Origin: Bacteroidales bacterium
GTDB taxonomy: Bacteria > Bacteroidota > Bacteroidia > Bacteroidales > P3
DNA length: 44,254 bases
Direction of reading: 5' to 3'
Assembly: GCA_017545365.1 (NCBI GenBank)
Contig: JAFWOP010000127.1
Span: 1-44,254, forward strand
The stretch's first letter is position 1, and each line of letters starts with the position of its first letter. The position numbers and the translations under genes are program-made. Positions 8,335 through 16,196 of the stretch are shown piece after piece. The notes beneath the pieces are model-generated. The model did not search any database and had not been told where the DNA came from. It worked only from the letters and a program-made list of their open reading frames with translations.

Positions 8335-8342
8335 CAAAAATA
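8335..8342 (-). promoter_or_regulatory. -7 box for the SAM hydrolase gene
   Basis: The minus strand reads TATTTTTG, an exact TAnnTTTG match, 57 nt upstream of the ATG at 8278. CAAA/CAAC-type complements of a TTTG box occur 23-26 nt further upstream, a looser spacing than elsewhere in the window. Confidence 0.55.
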
Positions 8343-8371
8343 CATATTTTTTTCCAAACCGAAAACAACAA

Positions 8372-8402
8372 ATTGATAATTGCACAAAAAAATGTATCTT
8401 TG
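8372..8402 (+). promoter_or_regulatory. Promoter for the sufC-sufD-ABC exporter operon
   Basis: ATTG at 8372-8375, a 19-nt spacer and TATCTTTG at 8395-8402 fit the Bacteroidota -33/-7 layout with one change in the upstream box. The ATG of sufC is 62 nt downstream, so this transcript has a longer leader than most in the window. Confidence 0.6.
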
Positions 8403-8464
8403 TAGAATGGAATGAAACCCCTTTTCACTTCCAACTAAAGTTTAATCAGATATTTAAAAACATC

Positions 8465-9229
8465 ATGGCTCTACTATCCATACGCAATTTGCACGCTTCC
8501 ATCGGTGAGAAAGAAATTCTCAAAGGTGTCAACCTTGAAATCAACGCGGGCGAGGTCCACTCCATCATGGGCCCCAACGGGAACGGCAAAAGCACCCTCG
8601 CCGGCATCATCGCCGGCAACAACAAATACACCGTCACCCAAGGCGAAGTCATCTATAAAGGCAAGAACATCCTCGACATGCCCGTCGATGTCCGCGCCGC
8701 CGAAGGCATCTTCCTCGGCTTCCAATACCCCGTGGAAATCCCCGGCGTGAGCATCACCAACTTCATGCGCACCGCCGTCAACGAACAGCGCAAATACCGC
8801 GGCCTCGACCCCCTCTCCGGCTCCCAGTTCCTCAAACTCATGGAGGAGAAGAAGAAAATCGTCGAAATGACCACCAACCTTGCCAACCGCTCCGTCAACG
8901 AAGGCTTCAGCGGCGGCGAGAAGAAGAAAAACGAAATCTTCCAGATGGCCATGCTCGACCCCACCCTCGCCATCCTTGACGAAACCGACTCAGGCCTCGA
9001 CATCGACGCCCTCCGCATCGTCGCCACCGGCGTCAACAAACTGCGTCGCCCCGACAACGCCACCGTCGTCATCACCCACTACCAACGCCTGCTCGACTAC
9101 ATCGTGCCCGACTTCGTCCACGTCCTCTACGAAGGCCGCATCGTCAAGACCGGCCCCAAGGAACTCGCCCTCGAACTGGAGTCCAAAGGCTACGAATGGA
9201 TTAAAGAGGAACTCGACGCTCAAAAGTGA
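8465..9229 (+). CDS. sufC: Fe-S cluster assembly ATPase SufC
   Basis: SufC is the ABC-type ATPase of the SUF iron-sulfur assembly scaffold; it works in the cytoplasm in a complex with SufB and SufD. The 254-residue product has Walker A GPNGNGKST near residue 37, the Q-loop in FQYPVEIPG, the SufC-specific signature EGFSGGEKKKNE near residue 143, Walker B LAILDETDSGLDID, and the switch His in VITHYQRLLDYI. All of these are family-diagnostic and intact. It is first in an operon with sufD; the stop codon overlaps a possible GTG. No sufB or sufS lies in the window, although these usually cluster with sufC and sufD in this phylum. Confidence 0.97.
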   Translation: MALLSIRNLHASIGEKEILKGVNLEINAGEVHSIMGPNGNGKSTLAGIIAGNNKYTVTQGEVIYKGKNILDMPVDVRAAEGIFLGFQYPVEIPGVSITNFMRTAVNEQRKYRGLDPLSGSQFLKLMEEKKKIVEMTTNLANRSVNEGFSGGEKKKNEIFQMAMLDPTLAILDETDSGLDIDALRIVATGVNKLRRPDNATVVITHYQRLLDYIVPDFVHVLYEGRIVKTGPKELALELESKGYEWIKEELDAQK

Positions 9230-9246
9230 ACAAGGAGGCTGCACAC

Positions 9247-10530
9247 ATGGAATCTCTCGTACAATCCTTTCTCAACATCCAACCCCAGATGAGGAAAAAC
9301 GAGGTGTGGCGCGCTGTAGACTTCGCCGAGCACCTCACCGACACCCTCACCCTCCCTCACGGTGAACGCCAGACCGCCGAATACCGCTGCAACATCCCCG
9401 ACCTCGACACCACCCGCATAGTCATCGAGAACGGCTTCTGCCACCAGCCCCTCCTGCAAGACGAGCAAGGCATCGTCCTCGCCGGGCTGCGCGACATCGC
9501 CAGCGCACGCCCCGAATTCGTCCGCCAATACTTCGGCACCACCACTCCGAAACCCAACCCCTACCTCCAATTCAACTCCGACCACTACACCGACGGCCTC
9601 TTCATCTACATCCCCGACGGCGTCACCGTCGCCAAGCCCATACAGCTCCAGTCCGTCATCAACGCCGGACACGGCCTCTTCCTACAGGTACGCAACCTCG
9701 TAGTCCTCGGCCGCGACAGCCACGTCACCCTCATCCATTGCGACGACTCCTACGACGACGCCCCTGCCTTCGCCAACAACGTCACCGAAATATGCGTGGG
9801 GGCCAATGCACATGTAGAATACTACAAAATGCAGAACCTCAACAACAACACCGGCCTCCTCAACCACACCTACGCCACCCTCGGACCAGGGGCCTCGCTG
9901 CGCTCCGTGGCGGTCACCCTCAACGGCGGCCACATCCGCAACCACTCCGAAATACGCATGCAGGGCGACCACTGCGACGTACAGGCCCACGGCCTCTACC
10001 TCAACGACCAGGAACAGCAGGTGGACAACTACATCTTCGTCGACCACGCCCACCCCGACTGCCACAGCCGCGAACTCTTCAAAGGCATCCTCGACGACAC
10101 CGCACGCGGCACCTTCAACGGACACGTCCTCGTGCAATACGGTGCCACCAAAACCGAAGCCTACCAGTCCAACAAGAACATCCTCCTCACCGACAAGGCC
10201 CACGTCGACACCCGCCCCTTCCTCGAAATCTACAACGACGACGTCAAATGCTCCCACGGAAGCACCATCGGCCAACTCGACGAGCAGGCCCTCTTCTACA
10301 TCCGCTCCCGCGGCATCAGCGAACGCACCGCACGCACCATGCTCCTCTACGCCTTCTGCGACGAAGTGCTGCAAGAAATACACCTCGACGCCCTCCGCGA
10401 ACGCCTCATCGACCTCGTCAAGAAACGCCTCCATGGCGAGCTGACCCCCTGCGCCGACTGCGCCCTCCATTGCAGCACCCCCTGCAACGGGCCCGAAGTA
10501 AATTTCTACATCGACCCCGACAAACTCTAG
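9247..10530 (+). CDS. sufD: Fe-S cluster assembly protein SufD
   Basis: SufD is the partner of SufB in the SufBC2D scaffold. The 427-residue product has the parallel beta-helix core shared with SufB (LFIYIPDGVTVAKPIQLQ, then VEYYKMQNLNNNTGLLNHTYATLG) and the late region ARGTFNGHVLV, FLEIYNDDVKCSHGSTIGQLDEQALFYIRSRGI, including the conserved Cys-Ser-His of the family. The C-terminus carries Cys402, 405, 409 and 413 in a C-x2-C-x3-C-x3-C arrangement, which is not part of the classical SufD core. An AGGAGG at 9233-9238 lies 8 nt before the ATG at 9247. This supports that start over the GTG at 9226 that overlaps the sufC stop. Confidence 0.95.
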   Translation: MESLVQSFLNIQPQMRKNEVWRAVDFAEHLTDTLTLPHGERQTAEYRCNIPDLDTTRIVIENGFCHQPLLQDEQGIVLAGLRDIASARPEFVRQYFGTTTPKPNPYLQFNSDHYTDGLFIYIPDGVTVAKPIQLQSVINAGHGLFLQVRNLVVLGRDSHVTLIHCDDSYDDAPAFANNVTEICVGANAHVEYYKMQNLNNNTGLLNHTYATLGPGASLRSVAVTLNGGHIRNHSEIRMQGDHCDVQAHGLYLNDQEQQVDNYIFVDHAHPDCHSRELFKGILDDTARGTFNGHVLVQYGATKTEAYQSNKNILLTDKAHVDTRPFLEIYNDDVKCSHGSTIGQLDEQALFYIRSRGISERTARTMLLYAFCDEVLQEIHLDALRERLIDLVKKRLHGELTPCADCALHCSTPCNGPEVNFYIDPDKL

Positions 10531-10540
10531 CCCCCGTCCC

Positions 10541-12370
10541 ATGTCTGTCTGGCGAATATTCCGCTACCTGAAGTTCTACCCCTGGAACATCGCGGGCAAC
10601 CTCACCTTCAACATGCTGGCCGTCCTGTTCAACATGTTCACCTTCGTCATGATAGTCCCCTTTGTCGAACTCCTCTTCGGCACCGCCCAGCCCCCCGCCC
10701 AGCTTCCCCCCTTCACCTTCGACCAGGCCTACCTCTCCCTATGGATGACCTACACCCTGGCCCACTTCAAAGGCCTCTACGGCCTCTGGCGATGCCTCCT
10801 GGCCATCGCCGCGGGCTACCTCTTCTTCTCCTTCCTCTCCAATCTCTGCCGCTACCTCGCCCAGTTCGTCGTCAGCCCCATGCGCAACGGCATCACCATG
10901 CGCCTCCGCAACGACATCTACCACCACATCACCATACTCCCCGTCTCTTTCTTCAACGCACGCCGACGCGGCGACATCATCAGCCGCATGTCCAACGACA
11001 TCTCCGACATCGAATGGGGCGTGCTCACCTCCATCATCTCCCTCGGCAAAGACCCCGTCAACATCATCTTCTTCTCCGTCGCGCTCATCTTCATCAGCCC
11101 CCGCCTCTTCCTCTACTTCCTCATCATCCTCCCCCTGGCCGTATGGCTCATCGGCATCATCGGCAAAAGCCTCCGCCGCAACTCCACCAAAGGACAAGCC
11201 AAGCTGGGCCACCTCTTCGCCATCCTCGAAGAGTCGTTGGCCGGCGTCCGCGCCATCCGCTCTTTTAACCGCGAGGACGACCGCCAGCAGCTCTTTGCCG
11301 ACGCCAACCACGACTATGCGCGCACCATGACCCGCGTGGCACGCCGCCGCGAACTCAGCGGCCCCCTCTCCGAAGTGCTCATCACCCTCGGCCTCGTCTT
11401 CATCCTCATCCTCGGCGGCATGGCCGTCCTGCAAGGCGAGCTCCTCCCTTCCGTCTTCATCCTCTTCGTCATCCTCTTCGCACGCCTCATACCCCCCGTC
11501 CAGTCCATCGTCCGCGTATACAACAACCTGCAGAAAGCCAACGCCGCCGCACAACGCGTATACGAGATACTCGACGCCGACGAGACCATCGTCGAGAAAC
11601 CCGACGCCGTCGTGCTCCGCTCCTTCGACGACGCCATCGAATACCGCCATGTCTCCTTCACCTACCAGACCGACCCCGATGCCGAACCCGTCTACGTCCT
11701 CCGCGACATCGACCTGCGCATACCCAAAGGAAAGACCATAGCTATCGTCGGCCCCTCGGGAGCCGGTAAGACCACCCTCGTCGACCTCGTCCCCCGCTTC
11801 TACGACTGCACACAGGGAGAGATACTCTTCGACGGCATCCCTCTCCGCGACCTCAACATCAACAGCCTCCGCTCGCAGATAGGCTTCGTGTCGCAGAACT
11901 GCATCCTCTTCAACGACACCGTGGCCAACAACATCGCCTTCGGCCGCACCGATTACACCATGGATTCCGTGCGCCACGCCGCGCAGGTGGCCCACGCCGA
12001 CGAGTTCATCCAGCTCATGGAGCAAGGCTACAACACCCCCATCGGCGACCGCGGCATGAACCTCAGCGGCGGCCAGCGCCAACGCCTCAGCATCGCCCGC
12101 GCCGTCCTCAAAGACCCACCCCTGCTCATCCTCGACGAAGCCACCAGCGCCCTCGACACCGAAAGCGAACTCTCGGTCCAGCAGGCGCTCAACCACCTCA
12201 TGCAGGGCCGCACCTGCATCGTCATCGCCCACCGTCTCTCCACCATCTTCCACGCCGACGAAATCATCGTCATGGACCGTGGCCGCATCGTCGAACGCGG
12301 CACCCACCAGCAGCTCATCGACCTCGGCGGCCTCTACCGCCGCCTGGTGGACATGCAGTCGTTCCGCTAA
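10541..12370 (+). CDS. ABC exporter, fused permease and ATPase (MsbA-like)
   Basis: A 609-residue half-transporter with the permease first and the ATPase second, as in lipid A/lipid flippases and multidrug exporters. The first 330 residues hold about six membrane helices, starting with NIAGNLTFNMLAVLFNM, and contain the coupling-type segment FFNARRRGDIISRMSNDI. The ATPase domain has Walker A GPSGAGKTT near residue 405, the Q-loop GFVSQNCILFNDTV, signature LSGGQRQR near residue 508, Walker B LLILDEATSALD and the H-loop IAHRLST. It probably forms a homodimer in the inner membrane. The substrate is not known; MsbA is the nearest well-known relative by layout. It starts 10 nt after sufD, so it is cotranscribed, an unusual partner for suf genes. 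Confidence 0.92.
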   Translation: MSVWRIFRYLKFYPWNIAGNLTFNMLAVLFNMFTFVMIVPFVELLFGTAQPPAQLPPFTFDQAYLSLWMTYTLAHFKGLYGLWRCLLAIAAGYLFFSFLSNLCRYLAQFVVSPMRNGITMRLRNDIYHHITILPVSFFNARRRGDIISRMSNDISDIEWGVLTSIISLGKDPVNIIFFSVALIFISPRLFLYFLIILPLAVWLIGIIGKSLRRNSTKGQAKLGHLFAILEESLAGVRAIRSFNREDDRQQLFADANHDYARTMTRVARRRELSGPLSEVLITLGLVFILILGGMAVLQGELLPSVFILFVILFARLIPPVQSIVRVYNNLQKANAAAQRVYEILDADETIVEKPDAVVLRSFDDAIEYRHVSFTYQTDPDAEPVYVLRDIDLRIPKGKTIAIVGPSGAGKTTLVDLVPRFYDCTQGEILFDGIPLRDLNINSLRSQIGFVSQNCILFNDTVANNIAFGRTDYTMDSVRHAAQVAHADEFIQLMEQGYNTPIGDRGMNLSGGQRQRLSIARAVLKDPPLLILDEATSALDTESELSVQQALNHLMQGRTCIVIAHRLSTIFHADEIIVMDRGRIVERGTHQQLIDLGGLYRRLVDMQSFR

Positions 12371-12634
12371 ACGTCGGCCTCCCACCCCTGAAGTTCGCCC
12401 CTCCGTCGGGGCCCGTTTGCCGTCCCCACCGCCCTCTTCCGCCCCTGCTCCGTCTTATGTAACCTTTGTGTAAGACAAGACTAGGGATATACGACCTTAA
12501 AAAGTCCCTATAGGCACTCTACCTTATTCTTAGACAGTCCCTTATCGGAGCTCATAAGGAGCCTTTGGCCTCGGGTGTTTCATTTTTCTCAGAGGCACAG
12601 AGTTTTTTTCACATAGTGGAATGATATAGATACT
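12371..12634. other. Convergent intergenic region with several small hairpins
   Basis: No gene is visible between the exporter and rpsA. The stretch starts GC-rich with a weak GCCCC/GGGGC hairpin (12397-12412) and turns AT-richer. It then shows inverted repeats GTCTTA/TAAGAC (12452-12476), TAGGGA/TCCCTA (12482-12510) and CCTTAT/ATAAGG (12540-12559). The motif AGTCCCT occurs twice (near 12503 and 12536). It may be a transcribed 3' region or a small RNA; nothing is recognised. Confidence 0.4.
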
Positions 12635-12668
12635 AAAAAGCCGGGGCTTCGTGAAGCTCCGGCTTTAT
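12635..12668 (-). terminator. Terminator hairpin after rpsA, possibly bidirectional
   Basis: Thirteen-base arms at 12637-12649 and 12654-12666 enclose a 4-nt loop. Read on the minus strand it follows rpsA by about 25 nt, has one A-C mismatch, and ends in TTTTTAG. Read on the plus strand the mismatch becomes a G-U pair, so it could also stop transcripts from the suf-exporter operon. Confidence 0.75.
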
Positions 12669-12691
12669 CGTAAGAAGTAGGTGAATAGGGG

Positions 12692-14491
12692 TTATTCGCC
12701 TTTCTGTTCTTTCTCGATTTCCTCTTTGAGGTTGGCAAGGACGCTGAGGTCGCCAAGGGTGGTCTTCTCAAGAGTCTCGTTGATTTTCTTCACGGTCTTC
12801 TTGGTGGCACGCTCTTTCTTGGCCTCGTCGTTCTCGTTCTTCATGCGCTCGCCTTCCTGAGCATCTTGGAGGATGCGGGTGTGGGAGACGATGATTTTCT
12901 TATTCTCCTTGGAGAACTCGATGACCTTGAAGTCGAGGGTCTCACCCTGACGGGCTTTGGTCTTGTCTTCCTTCTCCAGATGGCGCATGGGGGCGAAGCC
13001 TTCGACACCGTAGGGCAGGGTGACGGTGGCACCCTTGTCGCTGAGGTTGGTGATGGTGCCCTGATGGACGCTGCCAACGGTGAAGAGCGACTCGTAGACA
13101 TCCCACGGATTTTCTTCGAGCTGCTTGTGGCCGAGGCTGAGGCGACGGTTCTCGACATCGATTTCAAGAACCACCACATCGATGCTGTCGCCAATCTTGG
13201 TGAACTCGGCGGGGTGCTTGATTTTCTTGCTCCAGCTGAGGTCGCTGATGTGGATGAGGCCGTCGACGCCTTCTTCAAGCTCGACGAAGATGCCGAAGTT
13301 GGTGAAGTTGCGGACGATGGCGGAGTGCTTGCTTCCGACAGGGTATTTCTCGGTGATGGTCAGCCAGGGGTCGGGCATGAGCTGCTTGAGGCCGAGGCTC
13401 ATCTTGCGCTGCTCGCGGTCGAGGGAGAGGATGACGGCTTCCACCTCTTGTCCCACTTTGAGGAAGTCCTGGGCGCTGCGGAGGTGCTGGCTCCAGCTCA
13501 TCTCGCTGACGTGGATGAGGCCTTCGACGCCGGGCACCACTTCCACAAAGGCACCGTAGTCGGCGATGACGACGACTTTACCTTTGACGTGGTCGCCTTC
13601 CTTGAGGTTGGGATCCAGGGCATCCCAAGGATGAGGAGTGAGCTGTTTGAGGCCGAGGGCGATGCGGTGCTTGGCCTCGTCGAAGTCGAGGATGACGACG
13701 TTGATTTTCTGGTCAAGCTCGACGATGTCCTTCGGGTCGGACACGCGGCCCCAGCTGAGGTCGGTGATGTGAACCAGGCCGTCGACACCACCCAGGTCGA
13801 TGAACACGCCATAGGGGGTGATGTTCTTGACGGTGCCTTCCAGGACCTGACCCTTCTCGAGGTGGCTGATGATTTCGGCTTTCTGGGCTTCGATTTCGTC
13901 TTCGATGAGGGCCTTGTGGCTGACAACGACGTTTTTATATTCGTAGTTGATTTTGACGACTTTGAATTCCATGGTCTTGTCGACGAAGACATCATAGTCG
14001 CGGATGGGTTTGACATCGATTTGCGAACCGGGGAGGAAGGCCTCGATGTTGTCGAACACGGTGACGATGAGACCGCCCTTGGTGCGGCTCTTGACGTAAC
14101 CGGTGATGATTTCCTGGCTTTCGTAGGCCTGGTTGACGCGCTCCCATGATTTGAGGATGCGGGCCTTCTTGTGGCTCAGGAGCAGCTGACCGTTGGAGTC
14201 TTCTTGACTCTCAACGTAGACTTCGATTTTGTCGCCAGCTTTGAAGTCGGGGTTGTAGCGCAGCTCGGATGCGGGGATGACGCCGTCGCTCTTGAATCCG
14301 ATGTTCACCACGGCCTCGCGGTCGGTGATGCTGACGATAGTACCTTCGATGACCTCCTGTTCGGTGAAGGCGTTAAAGGTCTGCTCATACAGCTCAGCCA
14401 TCTTTTGAGCTTGTTCGTTGTTGACTTCTTCTTTTTTGTCGATAGCACTCCAGTCGAAATCTGCTAACGGCTGCACATTTTTGTAATCCAT
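12692..14491 (-). CDS. rpsA: 30S ribosomal protein S1
   Basis: S1 binds mRNA on the small ribosomal subunit and helps start translation. That matters in Bacteroidota, where Shine-Dalgarno pairing is weak. The 599-residue product contains six S1/OB-fold repeats, seen as recurring G-x-V-x-x-I-x-x-Y-G-x-F-V-D/E-L and G-L-(V/I)-H-(I/V)-S-(D/E)-(L/M)-S-W blocks from about residue 40 to 540, and a lysine/glutamate-rich tail. I start at the ATG at 14491 (MDYKNVQPLADFDW); the frame stays open to 14545, but those residues are not family-like. The -7 box at 14600 implies a leader of about 100 nt, which could hold autoregulation as known for S1 in other bacteria. Confidence 0.96.
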   Translation of the reverse strand: MDYKNVQPLADFDWSAIDKKEEVNNEQAQKMAELYEQTFNAFTEQEVIEGTIVSITDREAVVNIGFKSDGVIPASELRYNPDFKAGDKIEVYVESQEDSNGQLLLSHKKARILKSWERVNQAYESQEIITGYVKSRTKGGLIVTVFDNIEAFLPGSQIDVKPIRDYDVFVDKTMEFKVVKINYEYKNVVVSHKALIEDEIEAQKAEIISHLEKGQVLEGTVKNITPYGVFIDLGGVDGLVHITDLSWGRVSDPKDIVELDQKINVVILDFDEAKHRIALGLKQLTPHPWDALDPNLKEGDHVKGKVVVIADYGAFVEVVPGVEGLIHVSEMSWSQHLRSAQDFLKVGQEVEAVILSLDREQRKMSLGLKQLMPDPWLTITEKYPVGSKHSAIVRNFTNFGIFVELEEGVDGLIHISDLSWSKKIKHPAEFTKIGDSIDVVVLEIDVENRRLSLGHKQLEENPWDVYESLFTVGSVHQGTITNLSDKGATVTLPYGVEGFAPMRHLEKEDKTKARQGETLDFKVIEFSKENKKIIVSHTRILQDAQEGERMKNENDEAKKERATKKTVKKINETLEKTTLGDLSVLANLKEEIEKEQKGE

Positions 14492-14599
14492 GTGTGAGAT
14501 TTTTTGCTTCTGCGGATGCCTACCCACCCTGGTTAAACCATACATAACACACTGGGCAATACCCGATTGGTAGGAACCGGGCTACTCAGATGTGGACTG

Positions 14600-14607
14600 C
14601 AAAGATA
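14600..14607 (-). promoter_or_regulatory. -7 box for rpsA
   Basis: The minus strand reads TATCTTTG, an exact TAnnTTTG match, 109 nt upstream of the rpsA ATG. This is the longest predicted leader in the window. Confidence 0.6.
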
Positions 14608-14732
14608 CGACTTTTTTTTCACACAGAAGAAAAAAATGATTGGAAACCATCAGAAGTTATGGATTCTACCTCGGACACGCCTCTTCTTCGTCCTTTTTTC
14701 TTACATTTCTTTTTACAATTCAAAAAAAAGTG

Positions 14733-14740
14733 TATATTTG
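14733..14740 (+). promoter_or_regulatory. -7 box for the secreted protein at 14762
   Basis: TATATTTG, exact TAnnTTTG, ends 21 nt before the ATG at 14762. It also rules out the longer open frame that begins at 14567. No good TTTG upstream box is present. Confidence 0.6.
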
Positions 14741-14761
14741 CGGGCAGAAATACCTGTCGTT

Positions 14762-16114
14762 ATGAAGAAATCTTTGCTTTTAACAGTGGCGTTTACAGCA
14801 CTTTATGTAATGCAGCCTCCTTCTGCCGAAGGGCAGATATTGTTCAATTACGCACTGGGTGGCATCAGCTTTACCCCGTCCAACGCTGTAGTCCGAACTG
14901 TGAACGACCAGAAGGCCATAGCCTCCTACTATGACGGGGCGAACTACTGTCTGGCGTGCGTGGATCCGATCAACATCACAACCGCCAAGCTGGACGACCA
15001 CCACGAAATTGCCGACATCCGCATTTTGGACAATGACGTCTTTTTCTGCGGCTATGACCGAAACTCTAAAGAAGCCTTTCTGGGTCATGCCACCATCAGC
15101 GACATCGAAAGTCAGGCCCCACATATTCAGCTGCTGAACTTCTATGTGCAGCCTTCCCTCATCACCCGGCTGTGGCGGCTAGCGGCATACACTGATTATG
15201 GGGGAACCATCCATCTGGTGGCAATCGGCGAAACATGGTATTCCAACACCGATGTACCGCCCTATGCGTACCCCTGCTACTCCTATACAAGCTGCGATGC
15301 CCAAATCATAGTCGAATACACTTATCAGTCTGGGGCCTTTAACTATGAGGGGAACTTGATTCTCCATGACGTATATCCCTATTATGAATTCCCTTGCGAC
15401 GTGGTGGTGACAAACAACTATGTGGCGGTGGTGTCTTTCTCTGCCGCGGATGAGCTGATTATCCACCGTTGCAGCAAGAACAATGTGCTAGGTACCTTTG
15501 GCAACATCTTTTACTACAATATCCCACCTGGGAAGGTGGCCTTCTACGCCTGCAAGATGAACGAGGACACCATCGCGGTGGCATCAGTGTTCAACAACGG
15601 AACGGGCACGGACGAACTACAGATGCGGGTAGTGAACCTGATGACGATGAACATGCCCTGTGCGCAGGTGTTTGAACTTCAAGACAAGGACGACATCTAC
15701 GAGATGACATATCTGCCCGACATCCAGCGGCTGGTGCTGCTACTGAACCAGACCCACACGCCCCTCACATCACTGATACACACCTTCTGTTTTATGAGGC
15801 CGTATGAGACAGTGTTCCCATACAACATGGAGAAGATATACGATACCAACCACCTCAGCTTCACCTCGTTGGACAGGCTCTACTCAAAGCACATAGTGGC
15901 GGCCGGAGGGGACTATTGGATAATGAAGGACGTGTCGTACAACAACCCAGCGTCCACCTGTTACGTGATAGAGGACCAGCCGGTCAAGGAGCTCGCCATG
16001 TCCATGCCATTGATTAGGGGCCATCTATTTGAATCGACCTCCATACTTGACTATTCTGTTCCCTGTAATGAAACATATCTCTGGAACCTAATGACAGCTC
16101 CCTGTACATACTAA
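14762..16114 (+). CDS. Secreted protein of unknown function
   Basis: The 450-residue product begins with a clear signal peptide (MKKSLLLTVAFTALYVM, cleavage probably near AEGQ). The mature part is beta-rich, with many aromatic residues and scattered cysteines. It has short recurring strands such as DIRILDNDVFFCGYD and NYVAVVSFSAADELIIHRC that suggest a propeller-like or repeated beta fold; this is only an impression. No catalytic motif or T9SS sorting domain is seen at the C-terminus, which ends APCTY. I do not recognise the family. The next gene, 82 nt downstream on the same strand, is also secreted, so the two may form a unit. Base composition appears somewhat poorer in GC than the suf region. 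Confidence 0.8.
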   Translation: MKKSLLLTVAFTALYVMQPPSAEGQILFNYALGGISFTPSNAVVRTVNDQKAIASYYDGANYCLACVDPINITTAKLDDHHEIADIRILDNDVFFCGYDRNSKEAFLGHATISDIESQAPHIQLLNFYVQPSLITRLWRLAAYTDYGGTIHLVAIGETWYSNTDVPPYAYPCYSYTSCDAQIIVEYTYQSGAFNYEGNLILHDVYPYYEFPCDVVVTNNYVAVVSFSAADELIIHRCSKNNVLGTFGNIFYYNIPPGKVAFYACKMNEDTIAVASVFNNGTGTDELQMRVVNLMTMNMPCAQVFELQDKDDIYEMTYLPDIQRLVLLLNQTHTPLTSLIHTFCFMRPYETVFPYNMEKIYDTNHLSFTSLDRLYSKHIVAAGGDYWIMKDVSYNNPASTCYVIEDQPVKELAMSMPLIRGHLFESTSILDYSVPCNETYLWNLMTAPCTY

Positions 16115-16196
16115 CATAAGGAGATTTCTATAAATTGAATAATCTGGAGTTAATATTGAATTAATAGAACCCGCCATAACCATCAACATTACCGTC

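Noticed and set aside
10739..12385. Long antisense open frame opposite the ABC exporter
   Set aside because: Its composition (mostly D, E, G, V, A) mirrors GC-rich third positions of the real gene; it has no motif, and the exporter's Walker and signature motifs are beyond doubt.
12866..14149. Antisense open frame opposite rpsA
   Set aside because: It follows the S1 repeats in antisense, giving repeated acidic sequence without a recognisable fold.
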